From the NCBI RefSeq assembly GCF_032854445.1, contig NC_088298.1, positions 23,953,295 through 24,017,294 of the forward strand: a stretch of DNA of 64,000 bases, read 5' to 3'. Position 1 is the stretch's first letter; every line of letters starts with the position of its first letter. The stretch comes from Liolophura sinensis. Lineage: Eukaryota; Mollusca; Polyplacophora; Chitonida; Chitonidae. A program made the position numbers and the translations under genes. Positions 55,716-64,000 of the stretch are shown here, one piece after another. Under the pieces are notes generated by a model. It made no database searches. It was not told where the DNA came from and saw only the letters and a list, made by a program, of their open reading frames with translations.

Positions 55716-56636
55716 GCACGAATTGCACATGTGTAACGTAAACTTGAGCTGCCACTGTTTGTTACGGTATTCCATTTACATACGAGCTATCTAGCCCTTG
55801 CAATTATGCCGGTAGATTTATTTTCATTCACATTCCATGCATAAATTTATTTTATACACATCACAGCTTGATACAGGCCTACAAGAATCCACAATGATAT
55901 AGACATGTAGGGCCCCAATTTTAAAAGAAGCCATCATTACGTCTTGAACTAAATCAATCAAACACAGGATCGCAGAAATCAAAAATTGTAAAGCTATTAT
56001 GACTACTTCCATAAAAAAATCAAGAAGTCTATTTTTAATTAACGAAGACAGGAAGGTAGATTCCATTAGTGGAAATGGTGTTAATTATTACCATCCAAAC
56101 CTCAATGTTGATGGACGTAATGAACAAACATTTCAACCACTTGAAAAGGTTTGGTGATAAGTTCCTTTAAATTACTACTACCAAACATCACTGTTAAACC
56201 ACGTAATAAGAAAAACTTCAAGCATTCGAGGAGTGTTAAGTTCACCAGGGCCCTTGCTGGCCACAATGAGGAGATGGGGGTCATAGCTAGTGAAGGTAGC
56301 ATTAGAATATAAGCTATACCCAAGTCTAAGGTATTACACAGAAAGAACATTAGAAAGAAAAGATATTCTTATTGCTACTCATAATCTGGGTCGTTGCCAT
56401 GGAAACCTACACAAAACAGCTTTGAGGCACTTATAGATGAAAAGATGATACAGCGCAATCTCAAAATCCAATTTCCTTACGTTTTCCTGGTAATCCCAAC
56501 CGTGTCACTGTCGTGTAGTTTAATCTACATTCTGTCAGAACAATTTGTTCCATATTGGTTAATCGATATATTCAGGATATATACATGTACACTGATTTAT
56601 GCACCTGCAAATCAGATTTATGTGTCAAGGAAAATG
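55716..56636. other. No gene supported
   Basis: Hydrophobic frames exist on the minus strand (55824-56066 and 56102-56350) and a 97-codon plus frame lies at 56394-56687. None has a family motif, and the last runs into element A. I treat them as AT-rich chance translation. Confidence 0.45.
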
Positions 56637-57445
56637 GACAGAAAGTACAGCACCGAGTGGAAAACTAGAGCAGCAAAGACATTGTAATAGTTGGCAATAG
56701 TTGGTCACACGTAGTGTCGGTGAAATCCGGTCACTTATCAGTTAACACCAAATTTTTGTTCTAACTGTTCATGTAAGTGCCTGAATAGTAGCAAATTACA
56801 CGCCTTCTATAACTTTTGTCTAAATAACCAGAATTAGGTTAAAAACATGCAGGGATGTTAACTGTAATTTATTAGACGTCACTGGGTTAGAATTAATCAA
56901 AATGCTTTGTTGTCATAAAATGTGTGTCATATACAATCACATGAAAACTGTGCAAAGGGACCAGGCTTCGGGGATGCTCTGTCCACGGGCAGAATACCAG
57001 TTTATGCAGAAATACATTGTAAAAGACTTATGGTCACACGTAACCATTAAAATACGGCCTCTTTTCAAGTTAACTCTCGGAAGTTTAGGTTTTTCCTTTC
57101 TGTTCATGTAAATGCTTAAATAGTAGCAAATTGTCCGCCTCCGAAGCAGAATTTAGTAAAATAATGTAGTGATGTTAATTGCAATTTATTAGACGTCACT
57201 GGTCTAGAATTACTCAAAATGCTGTGTTGCCATCGCACTTAATAAGTCATATCATGACGACAATTCAAAGGGAGCAGACCTCGGGTATGTTTATTCCACC
57301 AATTTGTGCAGGAATACATATTTATGTAAATGCATAAACAGTACCACGATGGCTTAGACAGAATTGGGTAAAAATATACAGTAATGTTACTTGCAATTTA
57401 TTACACCTCTCTGGTCCAGAATGACTCAAAATGCCTTGTTGTCCC
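56637..57445 (+). mobile_element. Element A, copy 5, two to three macro-units without array expansion
   Basis: Macro-unit 1 (56637-57005): GTACAGCACCGAGTGGAAAA, GGTCACACGTAGTGTCGGTG, CTAACTGTTCATGTAAGTGC, TTAACTGTAATTTATTAGAC, ATGCTTTGTTGTCATAAAAT, then one 35-bp-type unit (GGGACCAGGCTTCGGGGATG). Unit 2 (57006-57300): GTCACACGTAACCATTAAAA, ATTGCAATTTATTAGACGTC, GAGCAGACCTCGGGTATG. Unit 3 (57300-57445) is truncated. It shows that the whole macro-unit, about 300-400 bp, is itself tandem. Each unit carries the 35-bp module singly, and the 81-bp module, partial in unit 1, is largely deleted in units 2 and 3. Confidence 0.8.
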
Positions 57446-57450
57446 ATCAC

Positions 57451-57480
57451 GATGGGCTCTGTGTGGCTACGGAGCCCATC
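57451..57480. repeat. Perfect 9-bp stem hairpin at the end of element A
   Basis: GATGGGCTC (57451-57459) pairs with GAGCCCATC (57472-57480) around a 12-nt loop. It begins where similarity to element A stops (after GTTGTCCCATCAC). It might be a terminal hairpin, but no comparable hairpin is seen at the other A copies. Confidence 0.85.
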
Positions 57481-58649
57481 ATCAGTTACAAAACTCCTTA
57501 CTTAAAGCCAGAACCAGCAAGAACGGATAGGAGCGCGTGACGTCAATAACCTGTCATCTGTAACGAGGCAGCCACTTTCAGCAATTCAGCTAAGTAAGGT
57601 AAGACGCTAATTATTGAAAGTAATAAATAAAACCTTGTAAAGAAATAAGGTCTACTTGGGGAAATGGGAGCTAAATGGAGTTCCTCTTTTCTTTCTAGAA
57701 TGATCATAAGCTGCACATTATATATCACAGCAGTCGTCTAGAGAAAATATTAGCATGTGTGCATTTGTAGATTTCGTAGCTTTCATTGTTCGTTGGGTAT
57801 TGGTGAAACAATGCAGCTGACGAAGCCCGTCTGGCTGTTGCTGCAGTCCAACGCTTGTTGAAGACAAGTTTAATAGTCTTGCGCCAATATTTTGACTGTA
57901 TCTGTAGGTCACATGTGGAAATGTAGTTATATTTATTCATTTGCTTATTAACGTGCTAAAGATAGGTGGTTTGCAACTGTCGCATCGTTGTCATACATAC
58001 ATACGTGACTTGCACATGAAAGTTAAATTTGTTTATCTGGACCAAAAAATTTTCACCGACATGAAAGACCTGAGGAGGGTTTAGAACACGTTTAGAACAT
58101 GTTAAAGCAACGGGCGCTCCGGTTTGCTCACATAAAACTGACCGCCACTGCAAAGATGGGAAATTTTGGGGTAGGCCGTTAGTCTACGACAAGATAAATA
58201 CATCAGATACGTTCATCTTTGTAATGTTTCATTTCAAAATGTATATCAGATGCTTTCTGTGTATTTTTAAGAAACAAAAAAAAATCCAAGAGGGTTAGGG
58301 TTGTAATGCAATGGAATATTTTGAAAAAAATTTCTCTATCGATTGAGACACAGTTTTGGACACTCGTTCAGTCACTCTTTTGTAAATTTCATGTACTTTT
58401 GGACACTCATTTAGACACCCCTTTGCATATTTGATAACCACTAAAAAATAATTTTTTGTGCACCGATATGTACAACTTTGCAATATGTCTACTAAAATTA
58501 TGACATAGGCTTATGTTAACACTTATCTGAATGTTCAATAAGACAATGCTTTGCATATCTGATGTATACCAAAATGCGGCCTTTTCTGCATTTCTAAACT
58601 TCCAATCGTGGTCTACTTAAATTTATGTCTAAATGTCTATATAAATTTA
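57481..58649. other. Non-coding, nothing recognised
   Basis: Small frames on the minus strand (57543-58153, 58295-58483) have no motif. A short direct repeat (GTTTAGAACACG, GTTTAGAACATG) lies near 58078-58100. Confidence 0.5.
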
Positions 58650-58812
58650 TTATTTAATGGTGGGAGGCAAAGGGGGGAAATTCCAGACTTTATCACATAC
58701 GGACGGAGAGGAAACCACAATGAGCTGGACTTGATCTCACAGCGAGTGAACTGATGAGAAGCTCCTGGGTCATTGCTGGTACGCTAACCACCTCGACCAC
58801 GGAGGCCCCCCT
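58650..58812 (-). mobile_element. SINE-1, internally deleted, minus strand
   Basis: TTTATTATTTAATGGTGGGA, TTATCACATACGGACGGAGA, GAGCTGGACTTGATCTCACA (reversed B-box), GGTACGCTAACCACCTCGAC and CACGGAGGC (reversed head). The conserved 3' segment is lost. A T/C-rich run (CCCCCTTCCCCTTCCCCTTC) follows at about 58844. Confidence 0.85.
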
Positions 58813-59334
58813 TATATAAATGTAGGCTTATGTAAACAACATTCCCCCTTCCCCTTCCCCTTCTCCCCCAACATGCAACCATCACCATTATCACCCCCGA
58901 AGGACAACCGTTCTGGAACGTTCAAAAAGGTTCACACTGGTAATGAAGGAAAAAAAGAACTAATGACGTTTAACAGCTATAGTGCAGTTACGAAAGCGCT
59001 AGAGTCTTGGCAAATGACTGAGTTCAGGTTCGGTGTTACTTAGAGTCCGTCTTACACACTTGAATATCAATACATTCTATACCCTTATCCATTAGGGACG
59101 TTATGATACTTGCTACACCAGCCTGTGGCCTTGGGCGTTATTGGTTGAGCAGCCATTTTGAAAGGGACCGTATATTTAGTGTCACGAAAGAGATGGACTA
59201 ACATTCATCAATAGATCATATACGAGTCTTTCATTATTGCCTTCACCAGCGAAATGATACTCCTGTGACAGCGTAAATAAATGCTAAAACTCAGAGCTAC
59301 GAGAGGGCTTTCAATTCAAGGAGTCTTATTTAAT
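58813..59334. other. Non-coding, nothing recognised
   Basis: A pyrimidine-rich run at 58844-58870, then unique-looking sequence. CCTGTGGCCTTGGGCGTTAT near 59125 may be a decayed trace of repeat C. Confidence 0.45.
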
Positions 59335-59930
59335 GTAACTAAGATTAAGGTGATCTCTAGTTCTGAAGGTTGGTTCAGTGAAGACGTCCATGTCCAAGGG
59401 CGTGTACTGGGGTGGGTTGTGGGTTGTGGGGTGGGGTTCTAGTGGCAAGCGAGAAAAACGACACCAAGACTACTTTCTTGGAAGGTTACAGAAGCAGTTA
59501 AGGTTAGATCGAACATACTGCTGATGATGACGTCATATATCAATGCCGAAATATGGAATTACAAAATCGCTTTTAATTCTTGGAATTTTGTTAAATCTAA
59601 TTGACGTTAAGGTGTTGTTGGATTCTGAAAATGGTCCAGTAAAGACGTCCACCTTCCAGAGTGTCGGCTGTTGTTGAGTGGGGGTTGGGGTCGGGAAGAG
59701 GGGACGGAGAGGTCAGCAAAGAGAAAAATGTAAAAAAAAAAAAAGGTATGAATGTACTTATGTATACTTTGGGTTTTTCATGACCCGACTAGGCAAAGGA
59801 GAAAAACACCATGAAATGTCCGTTCCTGGGAAATTATGGAATCAGCTAAAGTTAAACCATGGATACTGTATATGTGACACTGGGAACTTGGGTAGGTCAT
59901 GATGTCATTTAGCCATCTTTACTGCCAGAG
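59335..59930 (+). repeat. Ancient tandem duplication, two diverged copies of about 250-300 bp
   Basis: Copy one: TTAAGGTGATCTCTAGTTCT, AGTGAAGACGTCCATGTCCA, AGAAAAACGACACCAAGACT, TTGGAAGGTTACAGAAGCAG, CATACTGCTGATGATGACGT. Copy two has the same order: TTAAGGTGTTGTTGGATTCT, AGTAAAGACGTCCACCTTCC, AGAAAAACACCATGAAATGT, CTGGGAAATTATGGAATCAG, GATACTGTATATGTGACACT. The open frame at 59678-59902 lies within copy two and is not conserved in copy one. Confidence 0.7.
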
Positions 59931-60129
59931 TCACGCCATACTGATGCTAGGGTCGACCAGTGCTTGATACTTATACTCCCAGTGAGGCCATACGCTGATT
60001 TGTTCCCCAATGTATAGTGCATCACACTTTTCGCTGAGTATATGTCACCTTGGGATTTTCCTTACGACTGGTGTAATAAATTTGTCATCTTTAACCGCAA
60101 ACTTATATTCCCCCTGGGGTTGGCACGCC
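59931..60129. other. Spacer, nothing recognised
   Basis: Unique-looking sequence between the duplication and the next SINE. Confidence 0.4.
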
Positions 60130-60345
60130 AGTGCGGTGCAATGATTCAGAAGCCTCTCACCAATGCGGTCGCTGTGAGTTCAAGTCCAGCTGATTCTGGC
60201 TTCCTCTCCGGTCGTACGTAGTGCGGCTGATCATGGGTTACCCCCGGGCTGCTCTCTTTCCCCCCACCATAATACTAGTCGCCGTCATATAAGTGAAATA
60301 TTCTTGAGTACGGTGTAAAACACCAATCAAATAAATAAATAAATC
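60130..60345 (+). mobile_element. SINE-1, 5' part degraded
   Basis: CCAGTGCGGTGCAATGATTC, CTCTCACCAATGCGGTCGCT, GTGAGTTCAAGTCCAGCTGA (B-box), CATGGGTTACCCCCGGGCTG, GAAATATTCTTGAGTACGGT, ACACCAATCAAATAAATAAA. The A-box is rearranged. Confidence 0.92.
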
Positions 60346-60354
60346 AAGCTGTAC

Positions 60355-60665
60355 CACCTCATGTAGCTTGCACTCTTCCCTCAACAACATCTCTTCAACC
60401 TGAGATGTGGTTGGTGAAAGTGAAGCATTTTGTTAGTTTGATAACCGGAGGGCAGGAAGATTGTGGTGGGGGGTGGGGGTGTGGGTGTATAGTGACACTC
60501 GGCAAAACGTTTTCAGTTCTATCCAACACAGACTAAATTTTGATATATTTAAACTGGGTGCAAACTAGCAGTGCAGACGTTTATGGTGCATCAACAAACT
60601 AAAATGTCTGTGTGGCAGTATTACCCAGTCAGTGCTCCTTCACACTTCAGTTCCGAGGTAAATCG
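60355..60665 (-). mobile_element. Element B, copy 4, minus strand, one decayed unit
   Basis: Complement of element B: ACCACCTCATGTAGCTTGCA, CTCTTCAACCTGAGATGTGG (single decayed minisatellite region), AGCATTTTGTTAGTTTGATA, AATTTTGATATATTTAAACT, GGTGCAAACTAGCAGTGCAG, GGCAGTATTACCCAGTCAGT, GCTCCTTCACACTTCAG. A G-rich run (GGTGGGGGGTGGGGGTGTGG, about 60463) is inserted inside. A SINE-1 abuts its end. Confidence 0.78.
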
Positions 60666-61489
60666 TGGACTCAACTGACCGAATTAATGTGTAATCTAAA
60701 ACTTGTAGACATTACGCAGGCCCTGCAGTGCTACAGCAGAAAACGATTTGGCTTGCTTTTTTCCACTCTGATTTGGACTGGGATATGGATTCTATGTAGT
60801 TTTTACTTACCTTATAATGTTATTATTTCAGATGCACAGAAAGGTGATATCTAACTGGTCGGATTTAACAGTTTCAACAATCTCTGAACTTGGCCACAGT
60901 TTTGGCTACAAGCATGTAAAAAGAATAGAAACATCAGTGAACGGTGATAATAATGAAATAGATATGTACACCTGTTAATAACAAAACTTGTATCAACCAC
61001 TTCTCTGATATATCAGGGTGAATTAGATGGAACCATGGCCTTGGTTATAATAGTTTCCCCAGCTCTTCCGGCATTTTTCCTGGCCACTTAATTCTATCTT
61101 ATTTACACAAGCTTTATAGGCTCAGGAACTGTTGTCATCGAATTGATTCGATGTATTCCATAAAGGGGATTTGTTCAGCTCTCTCCATTCCACACTGTGA
61201 TAACCAAATGTTTATGTTATCCTGGAAGCCCGGGCTTGTTGGTTGGTTGTCTGGTTGGTTGGTTGAATTTATTGGCGCCTCTAATCAATTGAATGATGTG
61301 CGCCATAAACAATACAATGATATGAGTGGAACAATGTGTGCATAATAAGAGGCCGTCATACATACCACACACATGAAAAATATAAAATAAATATTGAGGA
61401 GATCCTTTCACATGCAGCAAATAGACACGTAAGCAGTCACATGAGGAAGCTTCAGGTACGTGCAATATATAAATCATCCCAGATTGTTA
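60666..61489. other. Non-coding, a (GGTT)n run
   Basis: TTGGTTGGTTG-type simple repeat at about 61238-61266. The rest is unique-looking, with no gene. Confidence 0.5.
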
Positions 61490-61945
61490 AGTATGCAAAT
61501 ACACTCTCATAAGGACTACAAACATGTGGTAAAAACATCCGAACCGCAATTTATGGGAATAAACAGGCAATGTTGAAGAGCTCTCATAAGTACTGCAAAC
61601 ATGAAGTAAAAACATGCAAGACTTCAATTTATGGGAATAAACAGGCATTGTTGAAGAGCTCTCATAAGTACTGCAATCATGAAGTAAAAACATGCAAGAC
61701 TTCAATTTATGGGAATATACAGGCAATGTTGAAGAGCTCTCATAAGTACTGCAATCATGAAGTAAAAACATGCAAGACTTCAATTTATGGGAATATACAG
61801 GCAATGTTGAAGAGCTCTCATAAGTACTGCAATCATGAAGTAAAAACATGCAAGACTTCAATTTATGGGAATATACAGGCAATGTTGAAGAGCTCTCATA
61901 AGTACTGTAATCATGAAGTAAAAACATGCAAGATTGTTAAGCATG
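61490..61945. repeat. 78-bp tandem repeat, about 5.5 units, open in both strands
   Basis: Unit: CAGGCAATGTTGAAGAGCTC, TCATAAGTACTGCAATCATG, AAGTAAAAACATGCAAGACT, TCAATTTATGGGAATATA. Units two to five are almost identical (AAACAG versus ATACAG is the main change). Since 78 equals 26 codons, a plus frame (61570-61953, repeat MLKSSHKYCNHEVKTCKTSI) and a minus frame (61487-61927, repeat CMFLLHDCSTYESSSTLPVY) both stay open. Near-identity implies recent expansion, not selection for coding. Confidence 0.95.
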
Positions 61946-61996
61946 CAATGTAACAGGGTTCACGAAGAAATGGCATAAGGAATACATACGTGTACA

Positions 61997-62092
61997 TGCT
62001 GTAAATAGACACATAAAGCAGGTAGACACATGCTGTAAATAGACACATAAAGCAGGTAGACACATGCTGTAAATAGACACATAAAGCAGGTT
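61997..62092 (+). repeat. 34-36-bp tandem repeat, 3 units
   Basis: ACATGCTGTAAATAGACACA, TAAAGCAGGTAGAC, three times with near-perfect identity, shortly after the 78-bp array. CATGCAGCAAATAGACACGT at 61412 may be a related isolated unit. Confidence 0.93.
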
Positions 62093-62394
62093 CAGGAGCA
62101 TGAAGTCTGCCCAGGCTCATATTTATCAAGCATCTTAAGATTTAAGTCATAAATTGCCAGTGCTTAAAAAGACAAACTATGATCATGAAAGAACTCAAAT
62201 TGTGGTTGGTACCTTGTTCTGTTGTCAGAAACAGTGAACGTCCTAGAGCATTTTTATTGTAACTGTGCTTTTAAACTTTTGAGATTTGTCTTATAGCTAA
62301 CGTCTTCCTTTGTAACTTTTTAAAAACTTTATGGCGGATTGTGTTGAACTGCGTTTAGGAAATTGATTTTGCCATTACTAATTTGAGACGTTCA
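62093..62394. other. Spacer, nothing recognised
   Basis: Unique-looking AT-rich sequence. Confidence 0.4.
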
Positions 62395-62572
62395 CTAGGG
62401 TCGCGGGCTTCCCGTAGGTGGGAAGGTCTGCCGGGAACCTGCGGATGGTGGTGTATTTCCTGGATTGTGCCCGGTTTCCTCCCTCCATAAAGTTGGCCGT
62501 CGTCGTAAAAGTGAAATACTCTTGAGTACGGCGTAAAACAACAATCAAAAAATAAATAGATAAATTCACCAT
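62395..62572 (+). mobile_element. SINE-1, 5'-truncated
   Basis: GGTGGGAAGGTCTGCCGGGA, ACCTGCGGATGGTGGTGTAT, TGCCCGGTTTCCTCCCTCCA, AGTGAAATACTCTTGAGTAC, AACAACAATCAAAAAATAAA. Confidence 0.9.
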
Positions 62573-63439
62573 CTTTATACTAATAACTGGATCTTACAAT
62601 GTCACCAGCTTGAATCACATGTCGCCATTCTAGTCAAAGCAGTCACTTCAAAGACTGGCAGATTGGCACCTGCAAGATGTCTGCTTGATACTACACATAT
62701 TCGTAGGAGGATGTCACCTTTAAATGTTAGAATTAAACAAGACGTCCTCAACTCCAACAAAAGCTCATTACTGTTCTATCTGAACAAGATTTGGTCCTTG
62801 GATGGTCCATTATTCAGTTCACGCCACCGTGTCGGAATTGCCTTATTCCCACTGACTTTACGAAACAAGGCATTCAGGTCGTACTAAAGTTAAATGCTAA
62901 GTCACGCGCTAAGTCTTATACGATTTAATGAGAATGACCATTGGGATATCTTAGAATGCCATGCGTCATCGATGCACCATCTGTTCTTAATGTCCTTTGA
63001 AACATGTATTTTTCTATTTTTTATTTTCTTTTTACATTTTCTGGTTTATTATGAAATGCACTGATATAAGCTGTCCACATGCTCAGAAGGGTATATTAGG
63101 ATGTAAAGCATGGATGTCAGATTTTAATTTTCAGCTGTAAACCCTCCCCAACAGGCGGTTAACTTACCGCATTTTGAACGCTAACACATCAGAAATCACT
63201 ACATTGTCTATCAGTCAACAAAACAATTATATATTCAAGCTGACCTGTCAAGTCGCCAATCATATATACGAGATGTTCTCGAGTACGTCATTTGACCTCT
63301 GACAATAAAGTTAACATAGCATCGAAGTCGGCAGACCCGTGATCCGGGTCGGGTCATACAAAAGACTTTAAAAATGGTACTTGTTGTTGCCTCGTTTGTT
63401 GCCACCACAGAAAGATTAGAGCCAGGGCTATTCTCCTGC
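62573..63439. other. Non-coding, nothing recognised
   Basis: A 74-codon plus frame at 62663-62887 has no motif. The LINE at the right edge seems to begin only after about 63430. Confidence 0.45.
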
Positions 63440-64000
63440 CCTTATCACATGTTTCTTCTAAGCGCGCCCAGAGGGTACTGATATGTTGTGACTCGCTCTC
63501 TTGCCTTTTGGCAATAGAGAATAATAAATTTAAAAATCCACTGATACTTGAAATATTAGCCTCTCATAGGAAACTTATTAAAAGGGCTAAAGATATTATA
63601 TTCTGTTGGATACCGAATCATATTGGTATCCATGCAAATACAGTAGTAGACAAGAAAGCTAAATCTGCCCTGAATAAAAAAATATCTACATGCATAATAA
63701 ACCGCATCGCTATTCACCCTGCCATTGGCTATAATATCTTATGGTATGTCTCGTAGAAATCAGGTAGTTTTAACCATGTGCCATATGAGCCATTCTCGTT
63801 TGACAAACAGTTATATTCTTGATGGGAGCAATGCCCCTGAGCGTGTTGGATGCGGTGTTCAATACGTCATCAAACATATCTTAGTTGACTGTGTAGATTT
63901 TGCCCATGTTCGGGTAAAGTTCTACACAGTCAACACTGTTTTCGATTTATCTGGCATCATTGCTGACGATGCTGTCATCAAATATTGGCGTATATTACAA
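63440..64000 (+). pseudogene. LINE ORF2 C-terminus: RNase H and downstream tail, partial
   Basis: The frame from about 63440 gives RVLICCDSLSCLLAIENNKF, a KNPLILEILASHRKLIKRAK stretch, and DIIFCWIPNHIGIHANTVVD followed by KKAKSALN. This is the RNase H signature (DSLS near the second strand-helix, then WxPxHxGIxxNxxxDxxAK), with the Asp of DSLS and of VVDKKAK kept. The frame stops at 63756. After a frame change it continues RNQVVLTMCHMSHSRLTNSY and ILDGSNAPERVGCGVQYVIK, then HILVDC, the C-terminal His/Cys tail of such ORF2 proteins. It runs off the window. The RT domain is absent upstream, so the copy is 5'-truncated. RNase H places it in an I-type or Nimb-like group, by recollection. Confidence 0.85.

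Noticed and set aside
55824-56350. Membrane-protein-like minus-strand frames
   Set aside because: Hydrophobic content follows from AT-rich codons. No conserved motif or start context, and frames are separated by stops.
56394-56687. 97-codon open frame as a small gene
   Set aside because: It begins at a non-ATG codon and runs into element A; hydrophobic middle without motif.

Overview
This is animal nuclear DNA. I see no complete protein-coding gene, rRNA, functional tRNA, CRISPR array or bacterial-type operon. The window is AT-rich and littered with tRNA-derived SINEs. The commonest family has a conserved 3' end (core GTAAAACACCAATCAAATAA followed by AAAT repeats). A second has a GAAAAATTGTTAAGTACGAC core and an ACTC or ATAC tail. 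From memory, both 3' ends are typical of mollusc genomes, so a marine mollusc is my best guess. No database was available to confirm this.

Layout: 0-7 kb holds a candidate broken coding block (3.4-3.8 kb) and two satellite-carrying dispersed elements, A (3.9-5.1 kb) and B (5.6-6.7 kb). At 8-11 kb there is a full-length SINE and a 24-bp minisatellite. At 13-14 kb a Penelope-like coding scrap sits between long inverted arms. Between 16 and 25 kb there are SINEs, one nested SINE-in-SINE, three minisatellites, a small MITE and a 1.9-kb inverted repeat. At 27-32 kb lie a second B copy and two opposed A copies, one carrying about 48 units of a 35-bp satellite. At 33.6-36.2 kb a reverse-transcriptase LINE relic on the minus strand is split by a 1.26-kb terminal-inverted-repeat element. 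At 36.3-37.8 kb there is a 32-bp satellite. The 38-53 kb stretch holds SINEs, a LINE ORF1-like relic and two candidate single exons. At 54-62 kb there are more minisatellites and further A and B copies. At 63.4-64 kb an RNase H-bearing LINE runs off the end.

The main theme is how satellites arise here. Tandem arrays cover roughly 10-11 kb of the 64 kb, and several are demonstrably expanded pieces of dispersed elements that exist elsewhere in the window unexpanded. Element A is the clearest case: two different internal segments have expanded into different arrays in different copies. No gene network or pathway can be inferred. Host genes, if any pass through here, are represented at most by isolated exons, three of which are offered at low confidence.
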